Shown: positions 8,425 to 16,025, numbered from the stretch's first letter. The stretch is DNA of 35,684 nt from Chromobacterium piscinae (GCF_021129175.1 NZ_JAJOHV010000062.1:1-35684), one strand, 5' to 3'. The notes: generated from the sequence alone by a model not told the origin. A program made the numbers and translations.

Positions 8425-9327
8425 ATGGAAACGTCCACTGTTGTGCGCGACCCGCTAGGCCTGTCCGACGAGAGCCGACGCAAGGTGCAAACGCTAATCC
8501 GCGCTTCGCACCGCAAGACCATGGAGTTGGAGAGCGTATTGCCATGGGAAAACGGCATCAATCTGAGCCTGCCGCCGAAAATGGAAACCGGCAGTTGGAT
8601 CTACGGCACGCCTTATTGGGATGCAATGACTCCGGAGCAGCGCCATGAAACCCTGTGGAAGGAAACTGCCCGCGATGTGTCGATGTTCATCTGGCTGGAG
8701 CAGACGCTGCCGCCGTTGTATGTCGGCTATATCAACCGCTTCCGTTTCGACCTGTCGCCTGAGGTGTATGAGTATCTGATGATCTTCTCGCGCGAGGAAA
8801 TCACCCATACGCTGATGTTCCGGCGCTACATGAAGATGGCGGGACTGGAGCTGTTCCAGCCGCCAGGCGGCGCTTACGGGAGCTTTGTCGAGAAACTGCC
8901 GATGATGAACCCGGTGATCGGCATATTGTGGACGCTGATGATCGAGTGGGCCGCGGAGCTGAGCGCGATGTATCTGACCCAGTCGGCGGAGGTCGAGCCT
9001 CTGACCAAGATGATGTTTCATGAGCATCATATCGAGGAGGTGCGTCATATCGCGTTCGGCAAACGTATCGTCGAGCATTTCTTCGATACTGCCCCGGAGG
9101 CGGAGCTGGCTGCGATGCGAGCGCAAATGGGCCAGTTGCTGCGCCACTTCAAGGCGGAGATGACTTTCAACAGCGAAATATCCAAGCACACCTCGTTTGT
9201 CTTCCCGATACAGCCGGGCGATGAAGAAGCGATCGCGCTGGTGAGAGGCTCGGCTAACAACCAGCGTCTGAACAGCGAGCGTTTCGCAGAGTTGGATCAG
9301 TGGTTCGCAGAACTGGGGATTGTATGA
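8425..9327 (+). CDS. AurF-family diiron oxygenase
   Basis: The 300-residue protein matches the pattern of the AurF (p-aminobenzoate N-oxygenase) family. All seven metal-ligand positions can be placed by AurF spacing: Glu92, Glu125 and His128 (EITH), Glu174, then His201, Glu205 and His208 (HxxxExxH). Characterised members oxidise amines to nitro groups or hydroxylate carrier-bound substrates. Here it lies directly after an ACP gene and before a flavoprotein and a ferredoxin, so an ACP-tethered acyl or amino-acyl substrate is plausible; that is inference. The FAD-protein ATG overlaps its stop (ATGA). The ribosome site CGGAGAAA supports the start. Confidence 0.88.
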   Translation: METSTVVRDPLGLSDESRRKVQTLIRASHRKTMELESVLPWENGINLSLPPKMETGSWIYGTPYWDAMTPEQRHETLWKETARDVSMFIWLEQTLPPLYVGYINRFRFDLSPEVYEYLMIFSREEITHTLMFRRYMKMAGLELFQPPGGAYGSFVEKLPMMNPVIGILWTLMIEWAAELSAMYLTQSAEVEPLTKMMFHEHHIEEVRHIAFGKRIVEHFFDTAPEAELAAMRAQMGQLLRHFKAEMTFNSEISKHTSFVFPIQPGDEEAIALVRGSANNQRLNSERFAELDQWFAELGIV

Positions 9328-10859
9328 GCGAGGCGGTCTGGGACATCGTTTGTGTCGGCTCCGGCATTGCTGCGCTGACTTATGCGGCGGCCCTGACCGC
9401 GCAGCGCCCGGGCTTGCGGGTTTTGTTGCTGGAGCAGCATACGGTGCCAGGGGGATATTCGAGCGAGTTTGTGCGTCCCAAGCAAGACGCACGGTTCGAT
9501 TGCAGCTTGCACAAGCTGTCCGGCATGGGCGAGCAAGGCAACCTGCGGCAGGTGTTTCGCGCGCTGGGGCTGGAAGAGCAGATCAATCTGCACTTTTCGC
9601 CGGTATTGTTCCAGGCGGCCGGACCGATATGGCTGGAAGTGTCGGAGTCGCCGGAACAGGCGTTGGATGGCTTGCTCCAGGCATTTCCCAGCCAGCGCGA
9701 AGGCCTGCTGCGGTTTTTCGACGACATCGCGGTGCATGGAAAGAACGGCTATCTGCAGTTCGAAATGTTGCAGGGGCGATACGAGCCGGATTTCGCCGCG
9801 ATGCGGTATGCCCGCAAGCATCTTAAGAACATCACTGTACGCGATGCATTGCTGGGGATGTTCGACGATCTGCAACTGTGCGAGCTGCTGGCGCTGCCGT
9901 CGATCTATGTCGGCTCATTCCCGGAGCAGTGCAGCTATCTGTACTTCCTGCACGTGGTTTATGCCAATCTGTACATGCGCAGCGCCTACATGGACGGCGG
10001 TTCGCAACGGTTGTCCAATCTGCTGGTGGAGCAGATACGGGCGCGGGGCGGAGACGTGGTGCTAAACGTTAACGTTGAGCGCATTCTGGTGGATAAGAGC
10101 ACTATGCGCGCGACCGGCGTGGCGACCGATCGAGGAGAGTTTATGGCGCGGGAGGTCCTGGTCAACGCCTCTCCGGTCTATGCGCTGGAGCAGCTGTTCG
10201 AATCCATGCCGGAGTTGGAGGCCCCGCGGCAGCTTGTGTCTAGGATACGGCCAGCCAATGCCACCAGTACGCTTTACTTGGTGCTGGACGAGGATCCTGC
10301 CCTGCTGGGGCTGCCGCATGCGGAAACCATGCTGCTGGCTGATGATCCGGATGCCGCGTGGAGCGCGCGCGAACGCTCTCGCGCCGATCCCATGAGCGAA
10401 GCGTTGGCTGAGGAGGCCTATTGGCAGCGCTCGTCTTTGGAAATCACCAACTATCACGCGCTGGACGCGAGCGGCGGCAGGGTGGTCATCGTCAATGCGC
10501 TGGATGATCCGCGTCATTGGCCGCGGCGGAAAACGCCCGAATACCGAGCCAAGAAAAAACGCGGCCAGCAAGCGCTGCTGGAGCGCGTGGGCAAGCACTT
10601 CCCGGATTTGTCGGACCATATCGTTTATGCGGAGCTGTCCAGTCCGCATACCTACCAGCGATACACCAATAATACCGCGGGGTCTGGCTATGGCGCGCTG
10701 GTTGCGCCGGATGCCGCGCCGGCTTTGATTAACCACCGCTTTCCTGTGGCCGGCGTCAGTTTTCTCAGCGCCTGGGTGGCGGGATCGGGCTACGAGGCCG
10801 CAATGGGGTATTCGATGTTCAAGGCCAGCACGGCGGCTCCCGCCGCGGCAGGCGTTTGA
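9324..10859 (+). CDS. FAD-dependent oxidoreductase of the phytoene desaturase / carotenoid isomerase type
   Basis: The 511-residue flavoprotein has an N-terminal Rossmann motif (VCVGSGIAALTYAAAL, residues about 10-25) and an acidic residue ending the second strand (LLLEQH, Glu37). The C-terminal segment GSGYEAAMGYSMF is a flavin-contact region typical of CrtI/CrtISO-like enzymes. Family members desaturate or isomerise polyene chains. In this operon it may introduce or rearrange double bonds in the ACP-bound chain, or act with the diiron oxygenase. No carotenoid genes such as crtB or crtE lie nearby, so carotenoid synthesis is unlikely. The ATG at 9324 overlaps the previous stop. Confidence 0.85.
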   Translation: MSEAVWDIVCVGSGIAALTYAAALTAQRPGLRVLLLEQHTVPGGYSSEFVRPKQDARFDCSLHKLSGMGEQGNLRQVFRALGLEEQINLHFSPVLFQAAGPIWLEVSESPEQALDGLLQAFPSQREGLLRFFDDIAVHGKNGYLQFEMLQGRYEPDFAAMRYARKHLKNITVRDALLGMFDDLQLCELLALPSIYVGSFPEQCSYLYFLHVVYANLYMRSAYMDGGSQRLSNLLVEQIRARGGDVVLNVNVERILVDKSTMRATGVATDRGEFMAREVLVNASPVYALEQLFESMPELEAPRQLVSRIRPANATSTLYLVLDEDPALLGLPHAETMLLADDPDAAWSARERSRADPMSEALAEEAYWQRSSLEITNYHALDASGGRVVIVNALDDPRHWPRRKTPEYRAKKKRGQQALLERVGKHFPDLSDHIVYAELSSPHTYQRYTNNTAGSGYGALVAPDAAPALINHRFPVAGVSFLSAWVAGSGYEAAMGYSMFKASTAAPAAAGV

Positions 10860-10883
10860 ACGACATCAATTGAAGGAGCGGCA

Positions 10884-11630
10884 ATGCAAGACGAAATCAT
10901 GCAACCCTGGGTGTTGGTGACTGGTGGCAGCCGAGGCATAGGCAAGGGCCTGGTGTTAGAGCTGGCGAAAGACTACCGGGTTGTTTTCACCTACAAGAGC
11001 AACGCGGAGCAGGCGCGCGCAGTGGAGGAGTCTGTCCTGAGAATGGGTGGAGAGGCTTATGCGGTCCAGTGCGACGGCAGCGATCCCGAGGCCGCGAAGC
11101 GCTTGGCGACGCAGTGCCTGGAGCGTTTCGGCCCGCCGTACGCCGTCATCAACAATGCCGGCGTGACCCGGGATGGCTTGATGATCTCCATGCCGCTGGG
11201 GGCATGGCGCGACGTGATGTCAGCTAATCTGGACGCGGTGTTCCATATCACGCAGGCGTTCTTGCCCGCGATGTGCGGTGAAAAACGGGGCGCGGTGCTG
11301 CTGATGTCTTCCGTCACCGCGATCAAGGGCAATATGGGCCAAGCCAACTACGCGGCGACCAAGGCGGCCATGGCGGGGCTGGCCCGCACCTTGGCGCTGG
11401 AGACCGCCCGTTTCAAGATCCGAGTCAACGCGATCGCGCCGGGTTTGATCGACACGGACATGGCGGACGATATTTCGGATAAGGCGCGGCAACAGCTGGA
11501 GAGGAACATCCCCTTGCGTCGCTTGGGCACGGTTGGGGAGGTGGCGGGCTTAGTGAGGTACTTATTGTCCGATGCCGCGGCTTACATCACCGGACAAACC
11601 ATCGTGATGGATGGCGGACTCAGCAGCTGA
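10884..11630 (+). CDS. 3-oxoacyl-ACP reductase, short-chain dehydrogenase (FabG-like)
   Basis: The 248-residue protein is a classical short-chain dehydrogenase. The cofactor loop is TGGSRGIG (residues 13-20), followed by NNAG (90-93) and the catalytic Ser142/Ser143, Tyr156 and Lys160 in the YxxxK pattern. The closing VMDGG motif is typical of FabG. It would reduce the 3-ketoacyl-ACP made by the operon's ketosynthase to the 3-hydroxy form used by the MaoC-like dehydratase. A strong GAAGGAG ribosome site precedes the start; a second Met (residue 6) is a less likely start. Confidence 0.92.
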   Translation: MQDEIMQPWVLVTGGSRGIGKGLVLELAKDYRVVFTYKSNAEQARAVEESVLRMGGEAYAVQCDGSDPEAAKRLATQCLERFGPPYAVINNAGVTRDGLMISMPLGAWRDVMSANLDAVFHITQAFLPAMCGEKRGAVLLMSSVTAIKGNMGQANYAATKAAMAGLARTLALETARFKIRVNAIAPGLIDTDMADDISDKARQQLERNIPLRRLGTVGEVAGLVRYLLSDAAAYITGQTIVMDGGLSS

Positions 11631-11672
11631 GGCGGATACGGCGCGGAGGGGCCGCGCCGATAGGAGAGCATC

Positions 11673-12011
11673 ATGACTTATGTTGTTTTAAGCGACTGCA
11701 TAGGCTGTAAGCATTCGGATTGCGTGGATGTCTGTCCGACCGACAGTTTTCACGAAGGTCCAAACATGTTGGCCATCAATCCCGATGACTGCATCGACTG
11801 CGGCCTGTGCGTGCCGGAATGTCCAATCGATGCGATCCGGGAGGACAAGGCTGTGCCGTCCCACGAGAGCGATATGATCGCGCTTAATGCCGACTTGGCG
11901 CAGCGGTGGCCCAATATAACCAAGAGCAAGCCGGCTTTACCGGAGGCCGAGGCCTGGAGGGGAAGGCCAGACAAGCTGCAATATTTGGAGGATTATTCCG
12001 AAACCGTCTGA
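11673..12011 (+). CDS. 7Fe ferredoxin ([3Fe-4S][4Fe-4S], FdxA type)
   Basis: The 112-residue protein closely follows the FdxA/Azotobacter ferredoxin I pattern. Cys9, Cys17 and Cys50 would hold the [3Fe-4S] cluster, and Cys21, Cys40, Cys43 and Cys46 the [4Fe-4S] cluster. The C-terminal helix region with RWPNITKSK is also typical. It lies inside the operon behind a good ribosome site, so it is likely the dedicated electron donor of the AurF-like diiron enzyme, which needs two electrons per turnover. A reductase for the ferredoxin is not encoded in the cluster unless the flavoprotein fills this role. Confidence 0.93.
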   Translation: MTYVVLSDCIGCKHSDCVDVCPTDSFHEGPNMLAINPDDCIDCGLCVPECPIDAIREDKAVPSHESDMIALNADLAQRWPNITKSKPALPEAEAWRGRPDKLQYLEDYSETV

Positions 12012-12023
12012 TGGAGCCAAAAC

Positions 12024-12437
12024 ATGCTGAGTTTGACGCTGTGTCTGGTTTTTGCGCTGATTAGCGCGATACATTTCTATTGGGCGCTGGGGGGGCGGGT
12101 CGGGTTTTCCTCCGCCATTCCGGAGGTGGATGGTCGGAAGCTATTCCAACCGTCGGCGATCGGAACGGCCATTGTCGCCTTGCTGCTTGCTCTGTCTGCG
12201 GTGGCAATCGCTTTGCATGAGGGAAGGTTTTTCCCGGAAACAAGCTGGTTGGCGCGCTTGTTGAAATGGGGATTGTTGGCGTTGAGCGCTGGCATGTTGC
12301 TGCGAGGCGTCGGCGAGTTCCGCTATGTCGGCCTGTTCAAGCGGGTCAAGGGAAGCCGCTTCGCCCGCAACGACACGCGTTTCTATTCCCCGCTGTGTCT
12401 GATGTTGGCTGCTGGGCTATTCTACCTCGCGTGGTAA
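12024..12437 (+). CDS. DUF3995-type small integral membrane protein
   Basis: The 137-residue protein has about four hydrophobic helices (residues about 3-22, 48-66, 80-96, 118-136) and the conserved DUF3995-like opening with IHFYWALGG. The function of the family is unknown. It starts 12 bases after the ferredoxin stop with a GGAG ribosome site, so it appears to be the last gene of the operon. It could anchor or protect the pathway, or handle a hydrophobic product, but nothing in the sequence proves this. A 26-base palindrome follows and probably marks the end of the transcript. Confidence 0.75.
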   Translation: MLSLTLCLVFALISAIHFYWALGGRVGFSSAIPEVDGRKLFQPSAIGTAIVALLLALSAVAIALHEGRFFPETSWLARLLKWGLLALSAGMLLRGVGEFRYVGLFKRVKGSRFARNDTRFYSPLCLMLAAGLFYLAW

Positions 12438-12447
12438 GACGGCTGTG

Positions 12448-12473
12448 TATGGACGGGCAGGCCCGTCCATACT
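12448..12473 (+). terminator. Perfect 26-base palindrome, probable operon terminator
   Basis: gtatggacgggc (12448-12459) is followed after two bases by its exact reverse complement (12462-12473). It lies 10 bases after the DUF3995 stop, where an operon terminator is expected. The following bases (ttctcata) are only mildly T-rich, so an operator or a dispersed repeat is an alternative. Confidence 0.6.
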
Positions 12474-12522
12474 TCTCATATCCGGTTTCGACAGCCATCT
12501 TGGGAAGAGATAGCATGCGGAT

Positions 12523-12888
12523 ATGAACAAAGTCAGCGGTAACAAGATGGCAAAAACCGAGCTTTCGCCTTGCATTGGCATATGCAGGCTGGACGATAGC
12601 GGACAGATCTGCATCGGCTGCCGCCGCACGCTGGATGAAATCGCGGGGTGGTCCCGCTACGGCGAGGAGCAGAAGGCGCAGGTCTGGCGGCGGCTGTTGG
12701 CGCTGCCGTTGCCGGTGCAAGCGAAGACCTGCCCTCAATGCGGCAGCGGCTTCGCCTGTGGCGCTGGAGGTGAGAGTGGCGGTTGCTGGTGCGCGGATCT
12801 GCCGCTCGAGCTGTCGCCGAGCGAGGCCGACAGCGACTGTTTGTGCCCCGCCTGCTTGCAGAAGCGGCTAAGTCTCCGGGATGAATAA
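12523..12888 (+). CDS. DUF1289 and cysteine-rich CWC-type protein
   Basis: The protein has up to 121 residues. The first half is a DUF1289 domain (SPCIGICRLDD, CIGCRRTLDEIAGW), with four cysteines that could bind a metal. The second half has paired cysteines (CPQCGSGFACG, CWC, CLCPACL) of the small cysteine-rich CWC type. Together they suggest two zinc or iron-sulfur binding modules fused in one protein; no enzymatic role is known to me. An alternative start is the ATG at 12547, close to where DUF1289 begins; neither has a strong ribosome site. It is separated from the upstream operon by a palindrome. Confidence 0.75.
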   Translation: MNKVSGNKMAKTELSPCIGICRLDDSGQICIGCRRTLDEIAGWSRYGEEQKAQVWRRLLALPLPVQAKTCPQCGSGFACGAGGESGGCWCADLPLELSPSEADSDCLCPACLQKRLSLRDE

Positions 12889-12929
12889 GAAGGCAAGCCG
12901 GCAGACGTATCCATCTCCATGTCAATGGA

Positions 12930-13685
12930 ATGGAATGGAATAATAAGATTTCTTATCTAAAACACCTGTCCATGCAAGAAAACATCAAGACGGCCCATCC
13001 GTATCTGCGCGTTTTTCCCGAGCCCGAACAAGTATTCGCCGATCCCGTCGCCCGGCACGCCAAACATTTGCTGCCCTGCGTGTCCATCGAATTGTCTGCA
13101 GTTAATCCCTCCTGGGAAGGCTGGATACACATGGTATTGCCTGCGGAGCCGCTGGGTGGCTATGTCGGCGACTATGGCGCGGATTACCACAATGAGTATC
13201 TGGCGCCAAACTGGCTGGCTTTCCGGCTAACCGAGTCTGGGCATTACCAGCTGTTGGGCGATTTTCGTTTCTTCGAGTTGGAAAACATAGCGGAAGATGG
13301 GGCGGATGGTATCAGGAGTGAGGTAGCGAAGCACTGCGAGACGCAGCATCGTGTGTTCAAGGAGACGCGGGACATTTATCGCCGCACTGGCTTATTGCAT
13401 TCGGCGCTTTCCCGCGACGAAGCACGCGATGTCGCTTCCGAAGAGCCGGCAAACATCCTGACGCGACTGGGAGGAGGCGCGTTCAATGGCAATTGGTGTG
13501 ACAGCGAAGGCGTGGGAGTGGATGAGAGCGACCCTGACTCCGCGGTCCCTATCGGACCCAACGGCGAGCGTTTTGAGTTCATCGCTAGCCTGGAAGGCCA
13601 TGACTATCTTGCGAGCGGCGCCACCACGCTGCTGTTCTACCATCCAGAGACCCGCGTAGCGCTGCTGACTTTCGATTGGAGCTGA
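12930..13685 (+). CDS. Hypothetical protein, 251 residues
   Basis: I do not recognise this family. The protein is soluble, with no signal peptide or membrane helix, and rich in Asp/Glu and aromatic residues, including a run YVGDYGADYHNEYLAP near residue 75. The C-terminal half has GGGAFNGNWCDSEG and an acidic stretch DESDPDS, and the protein ends in a hydrophobic TLLFYHPETRVALLTFDWS-like strand. The length and style recall small DUF1963/SMI1-like proteins, but I cannot place it. The start is uncertain: ATG 12930 has no clear ribosome site and ATG 12972 is an alternative. The upstream bases contain a short ggaat repeat. Confidence 0.65.
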   Translation: MEWNNKISYLKHLSMQENIKTAHPYLRVFPEPEQVFADPVARHAKHLLPCVSIELSAVNPSWEGWIHMVLPAEPLGGYVGDYGADYHNEYLAPNWLAFRLTESGHYQLLGDFRFFELENIAEDGADGIRSEVAKHCETQHRVFKETRDIYRRTGLLHSALSRDEARDVASEEPANILTRLGGGAFNGNWCDSEGVGVDESDPDSAVPIGPNGERFEFIASLEGHDYLASGATTLLFYHPETRVALLTFDWS

Positions 13686-13762
13686 CGCAAATAGCAATTC
13701 CAAGGCATGCGGGGCCATGGCTGCCACTGACATGCTTGGCATCGCCGTATTCTGCCAGTCTA

Positions 13763-13796
13763 AATGTCATTGACATTGTTGTCGTTTCTAATGACA
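13763..13796 (+). promoter_or_regulatory. Operator-like palindrome over a consensus -35 element
   Basis: aatgtca (13763-13769) and tgacatt (13771-13777) form a 15-base palindrome, and a third half-site aatgaca lies at 13790-13796. The palindrome contains TTGACA (13770-13775), an exact sigma-70 -35 hexamer. The best downstream -10 (catgat, 13795-13800) is weak with a 19-base spacer. Together these suggest a regulated promoter for the two-gene unit starting at 13827. Confidence 0.4.
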
Positions 13797-13826
13797 TGAT
13801 GCGTAGATCACTGCGGAGATATCGCC

Positions 13827-14270
13827 ATGAGAGAACGTAACGCAGAAGTTTGGCCGCCCAGCCTGAGTCGGGCTCTGGATGACAAGTTGGACGTTCTGAA
13901 ACAGCAGATCCGGGACCGAGCCGGAGAAATCGCCCGTTACCGGAGCGAGGACGATGCCGCCGGAGTCCAGGTCGACGTTGGTTCGCTGGGTCTGGCGGTG
14001 GACGAGCTGCTGCAAGGGCGCTCGGTGGCGGAGCGGCCTGGCTTTTTTGACCTGTTTCCCCCTTTTACCTGCGTATGCGCGTTGCTGTGCCTGGCTTTCG
14101 CCGGCTTCGGCCTGTTGTTTCCGCTGTTCGCCGATTCGGTGGCCGGCGCAGGCAAGGGCTCGGCGCTGGTGGCCGGTTTCCTGGACATCGCCAAGATTTT
14201 CGCCGGCGCGATCGTCGGCTCCACTTCTTCCGTCGTGCTTGCGGCGTCCCGGACGCGCCGGCAGGGCTGA
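13827..14270 (+). CDS. Hypothetical small membrane protein with two TM helices
   Basis: The 147-residue protein has an N-terminal soluble part of about 70 residues with a charged, possibly coiled-coil stretch (LDDKLDVLKQQIRDRAGEIARY). A hydrophobic helix follows at about 77-103, then a second segment at about 115-138, and a basic tail RTRRQG. I cannot assign a family. CGGAGATATCGCC precedes the ATG and gives a ribosome site. It ends 17 bases before the DUF4180-like gene, so the two are probably co-transcribed from the promoter near 13770. Confidence 0.65.
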   Translation: MRERNAEVWPPSLSRALDDKLDVLKQQIRDRAGEIARYRSEDDAAGVQVDVGSLGLAVDELLQGRSVAERPGFFDLFPPFTCVCALLCLAFAGFGLLFPLFADSVAGAGKGSALVAGFLDIAKIFAGAIVGSTSSVVLAASRTRRQG

Positions 14271-14287
14271 TTTCGCTTGGAAAAAAT

Positions 14288-14641
14288 ATGGCTTATCAAG
14301 TGTTGGTTTCGGGCGAGCACCGCGCGCTGGAATGGCGTGGCGAGTTGAGCGACGCGTCCCAGGCGGTCGAGCTGGTTTCCGCCTGCATCGGCGAAGACTG
14401 CGCGCGCTTGCTGATTTCGCATGAGGTTTTGCCGGCATCTTTTTTCCAGCTGGGCAGCCACTTCGCCGGTGAATTCCTGCAGAAGCTGCAGAATTATCGG
14501 CTGCAGACCGCGGTGGTGATAGACGCGGAGCGGGACTATGGCGAGCGCTTCGGCGAATACTTGCGCGAAGCGAGGCGCGGGCGCTTCTCGCGGCTGTTCC
14601 TGAGCCGGGAGGAGGCGCTGGACTGGCTGGCGGCGCGCTGA
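14288..14641 (+). CDS. DUF4180-like protein
   Basis: The 117-residue protein resembles the DUF4180 family: a short N-terminal strand region, then RLLISHEVLPASFFQLGSHF, AGEFLQKLQNYRLQTAVVID and a C-terminal helix ending in EEALDWLAAR. The pattern of a leading hydrophobic strand, the FFxL turn, and then a QKxxNYR segment is what I rely on. The family's function is not established. The reading frame is open further upstream, but the ATG at 14288 fits the family length and comes 17 bases after the preceding gene. Confidence 0.7.
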   Translation: MAYQVLVSGEHRALEWRGELSDASQAVELVSACIGEDCARLLISHEVLPASFFQLGSHFAGEFLQKLQNYRLQTAVVIDAERDYGERFGEYLREARRGRFSRLFLSREEALDWLAAR

Positions 14642-14772
14642 CAGTAGCGGCCGCGCTGTCGATAGATTGGCGCGGGCGCCCGCAAGCCTTGCCGGCTGCT
14701 GATGCGAGGCGCGCTGCGCCTGTTCGGCGTGAACGAGCCCGGCCGTTCTGAGGGCTCGATCTTACAACTTGA

Positions 14773-14795
14773 TGCCGCGCCTTGGCGGCGCGGCA
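14773..14795 (+). other. GC-rich hairpin before the enoyl-CoA hydratase gene
   Basis: tgccgcgcc (14773-14781) pairs perfectly with ggcgcggca (14787-14795) over a 5-base loop, 14 bases before the next ATG and just ahead of its GGAGG site. It may be a terminator stem for the preceding unit without a T-run, or a 5'-UTR structure. The rest of the gap 14642-14772 shows nothing recognisable. Confidence 0.5.
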
Positions 14796-14809
14796 GGCAT
14801 GGAGGCGGG

Positions 14810-15592
14810 ATGCTGGAACGGGACGTGGTGCGCAGCAAGGCGGAGGGCGGCATCGCGCGGCTGGAGCTGAACCGGCCGGACTGCCTGAACGCGATGAACC
14901 GCCAGCTGCTGCGGCAGTTACTGGCCGCGCTGGAGTGGGCGGCGGCCGACGACGCGGTGAGGGCGGTGATCATCACCGGCCATGGCCGGGTGTTTTCCGC
15001 AGGAGCCGACATCCGCTATCTGAACCGGGCGCCGGCGGCCGAAGTGCGGGAGCTGGCCAGGCTGGCGGTGGCGGTCACCGGCCGGATCGAGACGCTGGGC
15101 AAGCCAGTGCTGGCCGCGATCAACGGCGACGCGCTGGGTGGCGGCTTGGAGATTGCCGAGGCATGCGCTCTGCGAGTGGCGGCCTCGCACGCCCGCTTCG
15201 GCCATCCGGAAGTGAAGATAGGCGCGGTGGCCGGTTTCGGCGGCACCACCCGCTTGCCCAGGCTGATCGGCAAGGGCAGGGCGGCGGAGATGTTGCTGAC
15301 CGGCAGGCTGATAGACGCCGACGAGGCGTGTCGGCTGGGCCTGGTCAACCGGGTGGTGGCGGCCGAAGCGCTGATGGCCGAGTCGGAGGCGCTGCTGGGC
15401 GAAGTGCTGGCCCAATCGCCGCTGGCGGTGAGGCTGAGCTGGGAGGCGATGCATCGCGGCTTGTCCTTGTCCGAGGACGAATCGGCGCGGTTGGGCGCAG
15501 ACTACTTCGGCCTGGCGGCGCAGAGCGAGGATTTCCGCGTCGGCACCCGCGCTTTTCTGGACAAACGGGCGCCCAAGTTCAAGGGGCGCTGA
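14810..15592 (+). CDS. Enoyl-CoA hydratase/isomerase family protein
   Basis: The 260-residue crotonase-fold protein has the first oxyanion-hole segment FSAGADIRYL, the second in INGDALGGGLEIAEAC, and HPEVKIGAVAGFGGTTRLPRLIG. Both glutamates used by true hydratases (in GGGLE and HPE) are present, so hydratase activity is plausible. It would hydrate trans-2-enoyl-CoA in beta-oxidation or a related route; the exact substrate is unknown. The start is the ATG behind GGAGG at 14801-14805, although the frame is open further upstream. The next gene follows after 10 bases, so the two are likely an operon. Confidence 0.92.
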   Translation: MLERDVVRSKAEGGIARLELNRPDCLNAMNRQLLRQLLAALEWAAADDAVRAVIITGHGRVFSAGADIRYLNRAPAAEVRELARLAVAVTGRIETLGKPVLAAINGDALGGGLEIAEACALRVAASHARFGHPEVKIGAVAGFGGTTRLPRLIGKGRAAEMLLTGRLIDADEACRLGLVNRVVAAEALMAESEALLGEVLAQSPLAVRLSWEAMHRGLSLSEDESARLGADYFGLAAQSEDFRVGTRAFLDKRAPKFKGR

Positions 15593-15602
15593 GGAGGCGA
15601 TC

Positions 15603-16025
15603 ATGAGGCCGCGCATCACCTTGCTGACGCTGGGCGTCGATGATCTGGAACGTTCGCTGGCCTTTTACCGCGACGGGCTGGGATTGGCGAGCGAGGGCAT
15701 CATCGGCGCCGAGTTTGAGCACGGCGCCGTCGCTTTTTTCGAGCTGGAAGGCGGACTGAGGCTAGCGCTGTTTCCGCGGGAGAGCCTGGCTCTCGACGCC
15801 GGCCTGCCGCAGCAGCCGGCCAGCGCCACCGAGTTGACGATAGGTCACAACGTCGCTTCCCGCGCGGAGGTGGACGCGGTAATGGCGCAGGCCAGCATGG
15901 CCGGCGCGGCCATCGTCAAATCTGCCCAGGATACGTTCTGGGGCGGCTACGCCGGTTATTTCCAGGACCCGGACGGCCATTTGTGGGAGGTGGCCTGGAA
16001 TCCTCAATGGGAAATGCCGGAGTAG
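15603..16025 (+). CDS. VOC-superfamily protein (glyoxalase/bleomycin-resistance fold)
   Basis: The 140-residue protein has the paired beta-alpha-beta-beta-beta layout of VOC proteins. It begins ITLLTLGVDDLERSLAFYRDGLGL and ends YFQDPDGHLWEVAWNP, with the usual metal-ligand Glu in the last strand. Such proteins include glyoxalases, dioxygenases and antibiotic-binding proteins. Nothing here decides the substrate. It is probably co-transcribed with the enoyl-CoA hydratase. Confidence 0.88.
   Translation: MRPRITLLTLGVDDLERSLAFYRDGLGLASEGIIGAEFEHGAVAFFELEGGLRLALFPRESLALDAGLPQQPASATELTIGHNVASRAEVDAVMAQASMAGAAIVKSAQDTFWGGYAGYFQDPDGHLWEVAWNPQWEMPE

Noticed and set aside
6066-12437. Aryl polyene or carotenoid biosynthesis cluster
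   Set aside because: It lacks ammonia lyase, multiple ketosynthase and acyltransferase genes of aryl polyene clusters, and lacks crtB/crtE needed for carotenoids. Only single family-level resemblances remain.
14075-14641. Longer version of the DUF4180-like protein starting inside the upstream gene
   Set aside because: The extra N-terminus would lie in the wrong frame of the two-TM gene and reads as its Arg/Gly-rich shadow. ATG 14288 matches the family length.
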